A stretch of DNA of 64,000 nucleotides from the NCBI GenBank assembly GCA_036274595.1, contig DASUFL010000118.1, forward strand, positions 1 to 64,000. The letters are read 5' to 3'. The stretch is from WS-9 sp036274595 (GTDB taxonomy: Bacteria; Eisenbacteria; RBG-16-71-46; SZUA-252). Shown one piece after another: positions 43,923 through 53,197 of the stretch (position 1 is its first letter; each line of letters begins with the position of its first letter). The notes under the pieces are model-generated. The model did no database searches, was not told the origin of the DNA, and was given only the letters and a program-made list of their open reading frames with translations. Made by a program: the position numbers and the translations under genes.

Positions 43923-44525
43923 ATGGCCGCATCGCGACGCGCGATCTCCGATCGCCACCAGCTCCGCGCCCTGGCCAGCCCTGTCCGACAGGAGCTGGTC
44001 GACCTTCTCGCGCGTACCGGTCCGACCTCTGCCGCGGAGTTGGGGGCCTTGATCGGTCGCCCCGCCGACGGGCTCTATTACCACCTGCGCGAGCTCCAGC
44101 GGGTCGGTCTCATCTCGCCGGCCGGATCGCGGAAGCGGGGGCGGCGTCGGGAGGCGATCTTTCGCTCCGCCTACCGTGAACCGTCCCTCGTTCATGATCC
44201 GTCGCCCCAAGGCAATTCACCGGCCGTGACCACGATCATCGGCTCGATGCTCCGCCTCGGGGCGCGTGACTTCCGGAAGGCTGTCGGCTCACCACGGGTT
44301 CGCACCCACGGACCGTATCGAGAGCTTTGGGGCCTTCGGGTGACAGGCTGGCTCACGCCGGACGAGATCGTCGAAGTGAACCGGCGAATCGTCTCGCTCC
44401 AGAACGCCGTCGCCCGCCCGCGCTCCCGGGGAAAGCTCTACGCGATCACAATCCTGCTCACGCCGCTCGAGCATCGCGCGCGCAAGAAACAACGCCGACC
44501 CAGGGTGCCCCGGGCGAATCCATGA
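43923..44525 (+). CDS. ArsR-like winged-helix transcriptional regulator
   Basis: A 200-residue DNA-binding protein. The N-terminal winged helix (about 10-75) has LRALASPVRQELVDLLARTGPTSAAELG followed by the recognition helix region DGLYYHLRELQRVGLI and a basic wing. The C-terminal part has no metal-binding Cys motif and no known domain. It precedes an ABC ATPase/permease-peptidase operon on the same strand and has a palindrome just upstream, so it probably controls itself and possibly that operon. The start is ATG at 43923; GGGGCG lies weakly upstream. Confidence 0.8.
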   Translation: MAASRRAISDRHQLRALASPVRQELVDLLARTGPTSAAELGALIGRPADGLYYHLRELQRVGLISPAGSRKRGRRREAIFRSAYREPSLVHDPSPQGNSPAVTTIIGSMLRLGARDFRKAVGSPRVRTHGPYRELWGLRVTGWLTPDEIVEVNRRIVSLQNAVARPRSRGKLYAITILLTPLEHRARKKQRRPRVPRANP

Positions 44526-44681
44526 TCGCGCGCCCAGGACCGCTACGGCTCTCCCGAAACAGGGAAGGCCAGCCCGGCGTAGGGGACGGTGTCGGGACCG
44601 CGGGAGACCGCGGGACAGACGGGCACCTCTTCCTCGGCACACCGGGAGGCGCCGATGGCATCACAAACCGAGGAGGATCCC

Positions 44682-45644
44682 ATGCTTAGCACGCGCGGCC
44701 TGGTGAAGGTCTACCCCGGCCCGGTCACCGCCCTGAACGGCGTCGATCTCGACGTGGCCCCCGGAATGTTCGGACTCCTCGGCCCCAACGGAGCGGGGAA
44801 GTCGACCTTCATGAAGATCCTGGCCGGCCTGCTCGAGCCGACCTCCGGCTCCGTGACCCTCGACGGCGCCGACACCCTGAGCCATCCCGAAACACTCTGG
44901 CCGAGGCTCGGCTACCTGCCTCAAGAGTTCGGTTTCTATCCCCACTTGAGCGGGCAGGCCATGCTCGCGCACCTCCTCGAGCTGAAGGGCGTGACCGCGC
45001 CGCAGGGGATGAAGAAGCTCACGGCCGAGCTCCTGGAGCGCGTCAATCTGAGCCACGCGGCCAAGCGTGCGGTGAAGGGCTACTCGGGCGGCATGCGCCA
45101 GCGCCTCGGCATCGCGCAGGCCATCGCCGGCAATCCGCGCCTCATCATCGTCGACGAGCCGACGGCGGGCCTCGATCCCGAGGAGCGGCTCCGCTTCTAC
45201 CATCTCCTCTCCGAGCTGGCGCAGGACCGGATCGTGATCCTCTCGACGCACATCGTCGAGGACGTCGCGGTCCTCTGCCCGCGGTTCGCCGTGATCCGCT
45301 CGGGACGCCTGCTCGCGGTCACCACGCCGAGCGAGGCGCGCTCCGCGATCGCGGGATGCATGTACGAGGGAACGGTCGAGGTGGCGGACCTGCCGAGGCT
45401 CCGCGCGGAGCGCGTGGTCACGCAAGCCCTCCTCGTCGAAGGGAAGAACAGGGCGCGCCTCTACGAGCCGTCGGGTTCACCCCCGGATGGCTTCGCTCCG
45501 GTCCCGGTGACGCTCGAGGACGCCTACCTCGTGCTCATGCGCCTGGGCTCGCTGCCGTCGCGCGACCGAATGGGCACGTCGATCCACCGGGGCGACGGCG
45601 TCCCCGGGGTGATCACGACGACGCCGGCGGGAGGGGAGCGATGA
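44682..45644 (+). CDS. ABC transporter ATP-binding protein
   Basis: A 320-residue ATPase of the ABC-2 export type. Motifs: Walker A GPNGAGKST (about residues 39-47), Q-loop YLPQEFG, signature YSGGMRQRLGIA, Walker B LIIVDEPTAGLDP, and the switch His in STHIVED. GAGGAGG sits five bases before the ATG; longer frames upstream lack an RBS. The C-terminal 90 residues are variable. The stop overlaps the next gene (ATGA), which encodes the membrane part, so the two form one exporter. Confidence 0.9.
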   Translation: MLSTRGLVKVYPGPVTALNGVDLDVAPGMFGLLGPNGAGKSTFMKILAGLLEPTSGSVTLDGADTLSHPETLWPRLGYLPQEFGFYPHLSGQAMLAHLLELKGVTAPQGMKKLTAELLERVNLSHAAKRAVKGYSGGMRQRLGIAQAIAGNPRLIIVDEPTAGLDPEERLRFYHLLSELAQDRIVILSTHIVEDVAVLCPRFAVIRSGRLLAVTTPSEARSAIAGCMYEGTVEVADLPRLRAERVVTQALLVEGKNRARLYEPSGSPPDGFAPVPVTLEDAYLVLMRLGSLPSRDRMGTSIHRGDGVPGVITTTPAGGER

Positions 45645-48600
45645 GCCTTCGCCGCTTCGGCGCGACCTTCGGTGTCGAGCTCGGCCACACCTTCCGCCGC
45701 CCGCTCTTCATCATCCTGGCTCTGATCCTCCTCCTGAGCGGATGGGGGCTCTCCACGGGGCACGTCCAGATCTCCTCGGGGGACAGCTCGGTCGGAGGGA
45801 CGAAGGCCTGGATCACCTCCGAGTTCGCGCAGACGCAGATGATGACCTACATCATCCTCCTCTATTACGCCTTCTTCATCGCGATCGGAGCCGGGCTCAC
45901 CCTGATCCGCGATCGCGAGACCAAGGTGGACTCGCTCCTCTACTCCACGCCGCTGACGGCCGGGGAGTACGTGTGGGGCCGGTACCTCGCCATCCTGGTC
46001 GGCTTCGTCGCGCTCCTGGCCTGGCAGGTGGCCGTCAACGCCTTCTTCAATCATGTCGTGCCGAACGCGAGCGCCAACGAGATCCGGGGGCCCTTCTCGC
46101 TCGCGAGCTATGCGCTCCCCGTCCTCACGATCGGGCTGCCGTTCCTCGTCTTCTACGCGGGCCTCGCCATGTACGTGGGGCAGCGGACGCAGAACGGGAT
46201 CCTCGTCTTCTTCATGTCGGTCGCGCTGCTCCTCGTCTGCGGCTTCTTCCTCTGGACCTGGTCCCCCTCCTGGCTCGACTGGCGGATCAATCGCCTCCTC
46301 CAGGTGCTCGACCCTTCCGGGTACCGCTGGCTGAACGAGGCGCTCCTCAAGGTCGATCGGGGGGTGGCTTACTACAACAAGGCGCACGTGGCCTATGACG
46401 GTCTCTTCTGGATCAACCGCCTGGCGATGCTCGTGATCGGGTTCGGGTCGGTGCTCCTGACGCAGCGGTCGGTGGCGCGCGCGAAGCGCGGCATCTCCGC
46501 GGCCCGCGTGAAGCGGACGAAGGTCCAGGCTGAGGCGGCGACGCCGGCGTTGAGCCCGTGGCTCGAGGGCTCCCAGGGTCTCGCCGGGCTCGCCATGGCG
46601 ACCAAGCGGCCGTCCTTCCTCGGCACCGTCCGCGCCGTCGCCCGCGCCGAGGTGCGCGAGCTGTCGCGGCAGAAGGGGCTCTACGTCTTCATTCCCCTGA
46701 TCTTGATCCAGGCGCTCGGCAACGCCCTCATCGCGGTGGGCGCGTTCGATACGCCGATCCTGCTCACCCCAGGGATCACGGCGGTCCAGCTCGCGAGCCA
46801 GGTGTCGGGATGGATCTGCCTTCTCCTCATGTTCTACACGGTCGAGTCGCTCGAGCGCGAGCGCGCCGCGGATCTCGCGCCGATCGTCTACTCCACGCCC
46901 ATCCGCACCGGCGCGCTCCTCGCCGGCAAGGCGCTGGCGAATGCCTTGGTCGGCGCCGCGGTCCTCATGGCGTCGCTCCTCGCGTGCTTCATCGCCGTGC
47001 TCGTGCAGCACAGGGTGCCGTTCTCGCTCATTCCCTTCGCGCTGGTCTGGGGACTCCTCCTCATCCCGACCTTCCTCGCCTGGACCGCGTTCGTCACCGC
47101 GGTCTACGCATGGGTCGGAAACCGCTACGCCACCTACGGCATCGCTCTCGCCGCGATCATCTTCACGCTCTTCAAGGCTCTGTTCCAGCAGATCAACTGG
47201 GCCTTCAACTGGCCGCTCTGGGGCGCGCTCCGCTGGAGCGACCTGGGCTTCTTCGAGACCGACCGGACGGCGCTCCTCTGGAACCGGATCGGCGTTCTCG
47301 GGCTGGCGGTCTTCTTCACGGTGCTCGCGGTGCGCCTCTTCGCCCGCCGCGGCCCCGATGCGGTGCAGACGATTCACCGCCTCTCGCCCAAGAGCCTCGT
47401 CGGTTCCGCGGTCAGGCTCTCGCCCTACGCCGCGGTTCCCGCGATCGCCGTGTGCGTCCTCATGGTTCAGGTCCACGACGGACTCAACGGCGGCACGGCC
47501 AAGAAGGAGGGCAAGGACTACTGGGCGAAGAATCTGAAGACCTGGATGAACGCGCCGCTGCCCGACATCGGGCGCGCGGACATCGCGCTCAGGCTGGATC
47601 CCGCGAAGCACTTCATCGCGAGCAAGGGCACGCTCACCCTGGTGAACGGCAGCGATTCCACGCTCGCCCGCTTCCCCCTCTCCGGGGCGCAGCACTGGGA
47701 GCACCTCGCCTGGACGATGAACGGGAAGGAGTACGAGCCCGAGACCACCGAGCACCTCTACGTCATCGAGCCGCCCCATCCGCTCGCCCCCGGAGACAGC
47801 GTGGTCGTGGGGTGGAGCTTCGACGGGCGCTACCCGAAGGGAGTCACGAAAAACGGCGAGAACACGGACGAGTTCATCCTGCCGTCGGGCGTCGTCCTCA
47901 CCGGCTTCACGCCCAGCTTCATGCCCGTCGTGGGATACATGGACGCGGTGGGGGAGACGAAGGACAACAAGACCGAGCCGCGCCGCTATCCGCGCGACTA
48001 CTGGAAGGGGATCACCCGCGCCGGCTTCGGCGCGACGGCGTGGTTCCCGGCGCGCATCGCGGTGACCGGACCGGAGGCCTACACCCTCAACTCGGTCGGC
48101 GTCTGCACGAGCAACAGGGTGAAGGATGGCTGGCGCACGCAGGTCTGGGAGACCACCGATCACCCCGTCAAGATCCTGAACGTGGTCTGCGGACGGTGGC
48201 AGGAGAAGCAGGGGCACGGCACGACGATCTACTACAGCGCCGTCCACCCCTACAACGTGAACGAGATGTCGACCACGCTCGACGCCGCGCGGCGGTACTA
48301 CTCGGAGTGGTTCCTTCCGTACCCGTGGAAGGAGCTCAAGCTCTCCGAGTTCCCGGCCCTCGCCGGCTACGCGCAGGGCTTCGGCACCAACATCACCTTC
48401 AGCGAGAACATCGGATTCTTGACGCGCAACGACGACAAGACCGACGCGACCTTCCTGGTCACCGCGCACGAAGCGGCGCATCAGTGGTGGGGCAACATCC
48501 TCACCCCGGCCGACGGCCCGAACGGCGACTTCCTGAGCGAGGGGGCGGCGCACTTCTCGACGATGCTCCTCTTCAACCAGGTCAAGGGACCGGCCGCGCG

Positions 48601-49249
48601 GATGGAGTTCGCCAAGGGGATCGAGTCGCGCTACAACGACCGCCGGCGCGTGGATGACGAGCGCGCCATGTACGACGTGGACGGAAAGCGGGAAGCGGAC
48701 AACACCGTCCTCTACGACCGGGGCGGCTGGGTCTTCTGGATGCTCTACGACTACCTGGGCCACGACCGCGCGCTCGCGGGCTACCGGAACTTCATCCAGA
48801 CCTGGAGCGTGAGCCGCGACCATCCGGCGCTCCAGGACTTCGTCGCCGCGATGCGCCCCTACGCGCAGGATCCGGTCGCGTACGACGCGTTCGTGAAGCA
48901 GTGGATGGAGGACAAGGTCGTGCCCGAGTACCGCGTGAGCGAGGCGAAGCGGCTCTCGGCGCGCTCGGGCTACTCGGTCACCGCGACCGTGCGCAACATC
49001 GGCACGGGCATCATGCCCGTGGAGATCGCCGCCGCCGCGGGCGAGCGGTGGACGAAGGCGAAGGATGCGTCGGGCCCGGCGTCGACGCCGAATCCCGCGT
49101 ACCACGACGCCCGGACCACGATCACGCTGGGGGCAGGGGAGTCGCGCACCGTCACGCTCCACTGCGACTTCAAGCCGGAGCGCATCGTGGTCGATCCGGA
49201 CGTGCGCGTGCTTCAGCTACGGCGAAAGCTGGCCGTCGCCACCCTCTGA
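45641..49249 (+). CDS. ABC-2 type permease fused to M1 family aminopeptidase
   Basis: A 1202-residue fusion. The N-terminal half (about 1-610) has two sets of about six membrane helices typical of ABC-2 exporters. The C-terminal half is a periplasmic M1 metallopeptidase. The zinc motif HEAAH is at 943-947 and the third ligand E967 follows at HEXXH-x19-E, one residue longer than the x18 of classical M1 enzymes; this spacing also occurs in other ABC-fused members. The region GGWVFWMLYDYLG supports a catalytic gluzincin fold. It pairs with the ATPase at 44682. The fusion suggests export linked to peptide trimming outside the cell membrane. The 3' end overlaps a convergent gene by 33 bases. Confidence 0.85.
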   Translation: MSLRRFGATFGVELGHTFRRPLFIILALILLLSGWGLSTGHVQISSGDSSVGGTKAWITSEFAQTQMMTYIILLYYAFFIAIGAGLTLIRDRETKVDSLLYSTPLTAGEYVWGRYLAILVGFVALLAWQVAVNAFFNHVVPNASANEIRGPFSLASYALPVLTIGLPFLVFYAGLAMYVGQRTQNGILVFFMSVALLLVCGFFLWTWSPSWLDWRINRLLQVLDPSGYRWLNEALLKVDRGVAYYNKAHVAYDGLFWINRLAMLVIGFGSVLLTQRSVARAKRGISAARVKRTKVQAEAATPALSPWLEGSQGLAGLAMATKRPSFLGTVRAVARAEVRELSRQKGLYVFIPLILIQALGNALIAVGAFDTPILLTPGITAVQLASQVSGWICLLLMFYTVESLERERAADLAPIVYSTPIRTGALLAGKALANALVGAAVLMASLLACFIAVLVQHRVPFSLIPFALVWGLLLIPTFLAWTAFVTAVYAWVGNRYATYGIALAAIIFTLFKALFQQINWAFNWPLWGALRWSDLGFFETDRTALLWNRIGVLGLAVFFTVLAVRLFARRGPDAVQTIHRLSPKSLVGSAVRLSPYAAVPAIAVCVLMVQVHDGLNGGTAKKEGKDYWAKNLKTWMNAPLPDIGRADIALRLDPAKHFIASKGTLTLVNGSDSTLARFPLSGAQHWEHLAWTMNGKEYEPETTEHLYVIEPPHPLAPGDSVVVGWSFDGRYPKGVTKNGENTDEFILPSGVVLTGFTPSFMPVVGYMDAVGETKDNKTEPRRYPRDYWKGITRAGFGATAWFPARIAVTGPEAYTLNSVGVCTSNRVKDGWRTQVWETTDHPVKILNVVCGRWQEKQGHGTTIYYSAVHPYNVNEMSTTLDAARRYYSEWFLPYPWKELKLSEFPALAGYAQGFGTNITFSENIGFLTRNDDKTDATFLVTAHEAAHQWWGNILTPADGPNGDFLSEGAAHFSTMLLFNQVKGPAARMEFAKGIESRYNDRRRVDDERAMYDVDGKREADNTVLYDRGGWVFWMLYDYLGHDRALAGYRNFIQTWSVSRDHPALQDFVAAMRPYAQDPVAYDAFVKQWMEDKVVPEYRVSEAKRLSARSGYSVTATVRNIGTGIMPVEIAAAAGERWTKAKDASGPASTPNPAYHDARTTITLGAGESRTVTLHCDFKPERIVVDPDVRVLQLRRKLAVATL

Positions 49250-50179
49250 GGGGATGCGCTCGAAGTAGAGCCGTTCCCGCGAGTCCCCCGACGGGTACTC
49301 GAGGAGGAGATCCGTGGCGGCGAAGCCGAAGCGGTCCGCCTTGGGCAGGAGCGAGAGGAAGCGCGACTCCAGTCGCATGACCGAGTCGGCGCACGCCATG
49401 CGCGTCGCGACCGGAGGCGATACGCCGATCTCCCCGGGATTGTGCTTCGGGTGCACCGCGGCCGAGTACGTGTTGCAGGCCCCTCGTCCCGAGAAGCGCC
49501 CGTTGGAGTAGGAGAGCGTCACCTCGGGCGATTCCGGCACGGGAGTGGAATCGTTCAGAGCGCGAAGCCGCCAGCGCGTCCCCTCGATCGCGTCGAGGGA
49601 GAGCCGCTCGGGAGGATTGGGGTTTCCCCGCTCCTGCCAGGTGCCCGAATTCCACTCCCAGATGCGCGTCCGGAGCTGGCCGGGAAAGTCGAGCTCGTCG
49701 TCGGGACCGGCCTCGACGACGTCGAGCAGGATGCGGTCGTGCTCGAAACGGGCGTCGCGGATCTGGACGCGGTCCCCGATCCTGCGTATCGCGGTGTTCT
49801 GGATCTCGTCGTCCCGGTGCTGCACCAGGGCCCAGTAGACGTTGGTGACGTTCCCGCCCGAGTGCCCTTCGAGGAAGACGAGCCCGTCCTCGGAGTTGTC
49901 TCCATCGACGTCGCCGATCAGGATGAAGTGGCGCACGAGCGTCACGACCGCCCGCGCGGCGCTTCCGGGTACGGCGGTGTCGCTGAGCCACCGCCCGTGA
50001 TCCAGCGTGATGGCCACTCCTTCCTCGAGGCCCAGGAAGGTCAGGCTCTCGACGACCGGGAGCGTGATCATCGGCTCCTTCTCCGCCATTTCGGTTTCGG
50101 ATTCGGGTTCGCGCTTGCCGCACGCGGGGATCGCGAGCGCGAGCGCGAGGCAGAGGGAAACGAGCCGGCGGGTGCGCAC
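49217..50179 (-). CDS. Lipoprotein with META (HslJ) domain
   Basis: A 320-residue exported lipoprotein (VSLCLALALAIPAC, Cys about residue 20). The middle part (about 35-175) is a beta-rich stretch with a DVDGDNSEDGLVFLEGHSGG repeat-like segment, possibly calcium-binding in style. The C-terminal part (about 190-300) is a META/HslJ domain (IEGTRWRLRALNDSTPVP, FSGRGACNTYSA). META domains occur in heat-shock and copper/novobiocin-response proteins. GAGGAGG about nine bases upstream supports GTG at 50179. Its 3' end overlaps the aminopeptidase fusion gene. Confidence 0.75.
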   Translation of the reverse strand: MRTRRLVSLCLALALAIPACGKREPESETEMAEKEPMITLPVVESLTFLGLEEGVAITLDHGRWLSDTAVPGSAARAVVTLVRHFILIGDVDGDNSEDGLVFLEGHSGGNVTNVYWALVQHRDDEIQNTAIRRIGDRVQIRDARFEHDRILLDVVEAGPDDELDFPGQLRTRIWEWNSGTWQERGNPNPPERLSLDAIEGTRWRLRALNDSTPVPESPEVTLSYSNGRFSGRGACNTYSAAVHPKHNPGEIGVSPPVATRMACADSVMRLESRFLSLLPKADRFGFAATDLLLEYPSGDSRERLYFERIPSEGGDGQLSP

Positions 50180-50250
50180 TTGGTTGGGCCTCCTCGATCG
50201 GGATGAACGCGAGCCCGGCGGACGCCGGGCCCGGGGAAGCGTATCCAGCG

Positions 50251-50279
50251 TTGCCCCGTTCGGCAAGGGCGCGTAGGCT
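50251..50279 (+). promoter_or_regulatory. Promoter of DinB-like gene
   Basis: TTGCCC (50251-50256), 17-bp spacer, TAGGCT (50274-50279), followed by a 35-base leader to the ATG at 50315. Confidence 0.4.
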
Positions 50280-50314
50280 CCGTCGACCCGATTCGCCGGT
50301 TTCGTCCTTGGGGG

Positions 50315-50824
50315 ATGGCCATGACCGAGCTCGACGCCTCCGATCCCAGTATCCGTGCCTTCCTGAGGCACACGCTCGCCACACTCGCGTACCGCGCCGG
50401 GAAGACGGTGCGGGGGACTCCCGAGGAGTTCGGTCGCTTTCGGGCGGCTCCCCAGTCGACGTCGGTGGTCGAGGTCCTCGCGCACATGGGGGACCTGATG
50501 GACTGGGCGCTCCGCACCGTGGAAGGGAAGCCGAGCTTCACGCAGGCGACGCCGCTCCCGTGGGAGGAGGAAATCGGGCGCTTCTTCGCGTCGCTCGGCG
50601 CGCTCGACGCGTACCTGGCATCGGGGGCGCCGATCCACTACGAGCCGGCGCGCCTGTTCCAGGGCGCCCTCGCGGACGCGCTGACGCACACGGGGCAGCT
50701 CGCCATGCTGCGACGCCTCTCGGGATTCAAGATGAAGGGGGAGAGCTACAACCGCGCGGACATCCGGATCGGACGCGTGGGCCTCGATCAGACGCCCCCC
50801 GATCCCAAGTTCGAGTTCGACTGA
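50315..50824 (+). CDS. DinB/YfiT-like metal-dependent protein
   Basis: A 169-residue four-helix-bundle protein of the DinB superfamily. His residues in VVEVLAHMGDLMDWAL and DALTHTGQLAML are at the places of metal ligands, and the ending SYNRADIRIGRVG is typical. DinB-like proteins include thiol transferases (bacillithiol or mycothiol S-transferases) and uncharacterised stress proteins. Two ATGs six bases apart are possible starts; the second (50321) has GGGGGA closer to the ideal distance. The function is unknown. Confidence 0.75.
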   Translation: MAMTELDASDPSIRAFLRHTLATLAYRAGKTVRGTPEEFGRFRAAPQSTSVVEVLAHMGDLMDWALRTVEGKPSFTQATPLPWEEEIGRFFASLGALDAYLASGAPIHYEPARLFQGALADALTHTGQLAMLRRLSGFKMKGESYNRADIRIGRVGLDQTPPDPKFEFD

Positions 50825-50848
50825 GTCAGGAGTCGACATGAAAGCGTG

Positions 50849-50876
50849 ACGGCGCCGTCCGGGTGGACGGCGCCGT
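50849..50876. terminator. Bidirectional hairpin between convergent genes
   Basis: ACGGCGCCGTCC (50849-50860) and GGACGGCGCCGT (50865-50876) form a perfect 12-bp stem with a GGGT loop. It is placed between the DinB gene and the convergent secreted-protein gene. There is no T-run, but the stem is strong. Confidence 0.6.
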
Positions 50877-50934
50877 TCGCATCTCAGGCCGCTCTACGGC
50901 CCCGGGCGGAAGGCGCGCCCGTTCGTGGTCGTCG

Positions 50935-51498
50935 TTACGCCCGCTGGAACACCTGGTCGATCTGCATCGTCGTGCCGAAGCGGCCCCGGGCGACCTCGGT
51001 CCGCACGACCAGCGTGCGGCCGCCATTGGCCAGTCGGAACGTCTGGGTCATCTGCGTGCCGCGCGCTCCCGTCTGCTCGGCTACGAGCATGGGCCCATGC
51101 CACTGGCCGACGAGGACGTCGCGACCGCTCTGGTTCTGGTAGCCGTTCCAGTCGTTGTCGTTGTTGCCGAAGCGACCGTTGTTGCCGTACCGCCCTTTGT
51201 TGCCAAACCCGAAGTGGTCGTCGAGCAGGACCACCTGGACCACGTTACCCTGGCGGTTCGTCACGCGAAGGCGGTTCGGGCCTTGCGTGATCTGGATCGC
51301 CCGGGGGAGCGCCAGGTCGCGGACCGCGGCGTTCGAGCCTCGGCCCGGGCCGAAGTTCTTGTCGCTGTGGCGCTGATCGAGACGCCACGTGCCGCTCAGA
51401 TTCGGCGTGGGGACGATGGTGCGGGCCGACGCGTCGACCGCCATGAAAGCAGTGACGAGAGCCGCCAGCGCGAGACTCCAAACCGTGCGTCGATTCAT
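50935..51498 (-). CDS. Secreted beta-rich protein, hypothetical
   Basis: A 187-residue exported protein with a Sec signal (LALAALVTAFMAVDASA, cleavage near 26). The mature part begins near LSGTWRLDQRHSDKNFG, the kind of strand seen in lipocalin-like and YceI-type barrels. It has a Gly/Asn-rich stretch (GFGNKGRYGNNGRFGNND) in the middle and a conserved-looking end QTFRLANGGRTLVVRTEV. I do not recognise a named family. It ends beside a strong inverted repeat. Confidence 0.6.
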   Translation of the reverse strand: MNRRTVWSLALAALVTAFMAVDASARTIVPTPNLSGTWRLDQRHSDKNFGPGRGSNAAVRDLALPRAIQITQGPNRLRVTNRQGNVVQVVLLDDHFGFGNKGRYGNNGRFGNNDNDWNGYQNQSGRDVLVGQWHGPMLVAEQTGARGTQMTQTFRLANGGRTLVVRTEVARGRFGTTMQIDQVFQRA

Positions 51499-51651
51499 GG
51501 TCAGTTCCTCGGGTACTCACCCTGGGGGGTCAGTGGCCGCCGAAGCCTTGCGCCCGGCCTGCCCGGCACGAGCCCCCTGCCCGTGTCTGACCCTAAGACG
51601 CCTGGACCTGTGGCAGATCCATGGCACCCGCCCGGCAGATTGTGATGCGGG

Positions 51652-53094
51652 CTAAGTTGTTGGAAGTGTGGGGGCTAGGGCCCAGGAAAGATCGGCCATT
51701 CGGGCCCGCCAGGGGGCCCCGCGCTCGTAGGCGTGGGCGATCCGGAGGGCCAGGTCCTCGCGGAAGGGGGCCGCGTAGATCATGAGCCCGATCGGCAAGC
51801 CCTCCTTCGTGAGCCCGCAGGGAACCGATATCCCGCAGAGATCGAGCAGATTGCCGAGCCCGGCGTTTCGGTTGAGCTTCAGGTTGTAGTCGAAATACTC
51901 CTGCGTCGGCGCGCTCAGGCCCTCGAGCGGACGCGCCGGCACCATGGCGGTCGGAACGAGGAGCGCGTCGATTCCGTGGAGACGCGTGAGTATCCGATCC
52001 CGAAGCTCCGCGATCGAGCGGAGAAGGATCAGGTAATCCACCGCCGCGAGCTCGCGTCCCGGAGCCATGCGAAGCGCCACGACGGGGTCGAGCTCGTCGA
52101 AGTGCTCGTCGAAGAGCTGCCGGTTCACCGCGATTCCTTCCGATGCGATCAAGAGCGCCCGCTTGGGGAGCGTCCACGCTTCCGCGATCTCGGGCACCTC
52201 CATCGACGCCACGTCGGCGCCGAGCGAGCGGAAGACCTCGCCGGTATCCCGCACCGCCCGCTCGACCTCCGGATCGACATCGTGGAAGAACAGGGTCTCG
52301 GCGAAGCGGAGTCGAAGACCGCGTACGCCCTCCTCGAGGCTCGACAGGACGTTACGGGACGCCCCGTGCGACGTCGCGGAGTCGCGAGAGTCGGCCCCCT
52401 GGAGCTCCTGATACACGAGCGCCGCGTCCTCCACGGTGCGCGCGATCGGTCCCACGCTGTCGAGCGTCCAGCTCAGCGTGTGGACTCCCGCACGGCTCAC
52501 CTGTCCGACCGTTGTCTTGAGTCCGACCACCCCGCACAGCGCGGCGGGAACGCGAACCGAACCGCCGGTGTCGGTGCCGAGAGCGACCGGGACGAGCCCC
52601 GCCGCAACGGCAGCGGCGCTCCCGCTCGAGGAGCCTCCGGTCGCGTGGGGAACGCGGCTCCACGGATTGCGCGGCGTGCCCTGGTCGTTGTTCACGCCCA
52701 CCATGCCGTACGCGAGCTGTACGGTGTGGGTCTTGCCGAGGAGCGCCATGCCGGCCGACGCGAGACGGCGCACCGCTTCCGCGTCCTCGCGCGCGATCCG
52801 GTGCGCGAGGAGATGCGTGCCGGCCGTGCTTGGCTCGCCGGCGACGTCGAAGAGCTCCTTGGCCGCGTAGGGGATCCCCTGGAGCGGGCCCATGTCGACC
52901 CCGGCCCGGAGCGCTGCCTCCGCGACCCGCGCCTCCTCGAGCGCGCGATCGCGGGTGAGCCTGAGGAAGCTCCGGAGGGCCGGGTCGATCGCGTCGATGC
53001 GCGCGAAGCACCGCTCGACGACGGCGGTTGGCGAGATCGCTCCGCGCCGGAAGGCGGCGCCGATCTCGCGGATCGTTCCGATGGGGGAGTCCAT
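51652..53094 (-). CDS. Amidase-signature family hydrolase
   Basis: A 480-residue serine hydrolase of the amidase-signature family. The Ser-Ser-Lys triad is visible: K79 in PYAAKELFD, the Ser cluster GGSSSGSAAA (from about 153), and S179 in DTGGSVRVPAA. GatA and many substrate-specific amidases share this core, but no gatB or gatC gene is adjacent, so a free-standing amidase is more likely. The gene is divergent from the peroxiredoxin gene, whose promoter starts 28 bases away from its start codon. Confidence 0.88.
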   Translation of the reverse strand: MDSPIGTIREIGAAFRRGAISPTAVVERCFARIDAIDPALRSFLRLTRDRALEEARVAEAALRAGVDMGPLQGIPYAAKELFDVAGEPSTAGTHLLAHRIAREDAEAVRRLASAGMALLGKTHTVQLAYGMVGVNNDQGTPRNPWSRVPHATGGSSSGSAAAVAAGLVPVALGTDTGGSVRVPAALCGVVGLKTTVGQVSRAGVHTLSWTLDSVGPIARTVEDAALVYQELQGADSRDSATSHGASRNVLSSLEEGVRGLRLRFAETLFFHDVDPEVERAVRDTGEVFRSLGADVASMEVPEIAEAWTLPKRALLIASEGIAVNRQLFDEHFDELDPVVALRMAPGRELAAVDYLILLRSIAELRDRILTRLHGIDALLVPTAMVPARPLEGLSAPTQEYFDYNLKLNRNAGLGNLLDLCGISVPCGLTKEGLPIGLMIYAAPFREDLALRIAHAYERGAPWRARMADLSWALAPTLPTT

Positions 53095-53122
53095 GCGCTC
53101 AGAGTAACCGCCTGGCGGGCTG

Positions 53123-53151
53123 TTGGGAACGTGCTCTCCGCGTGCTATAGT
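53123..53151 (+). promoter_or_regulatory. Promoter of 1-Cys peroxiredoxin gene
   Basis: TTGGGA (53123-53128), a 17-bp spacer, and TATAGT (53146-53151), the best sigma-70-like pair in the window. The ATG is 47 bases downstream with GGAGG before it. Confidence 0.6.
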
Positions 53152-53197
53152 TTCCCCTCCTTCCGCTCCCCAAACCCGACCCCATGGAGGTAGTGCG

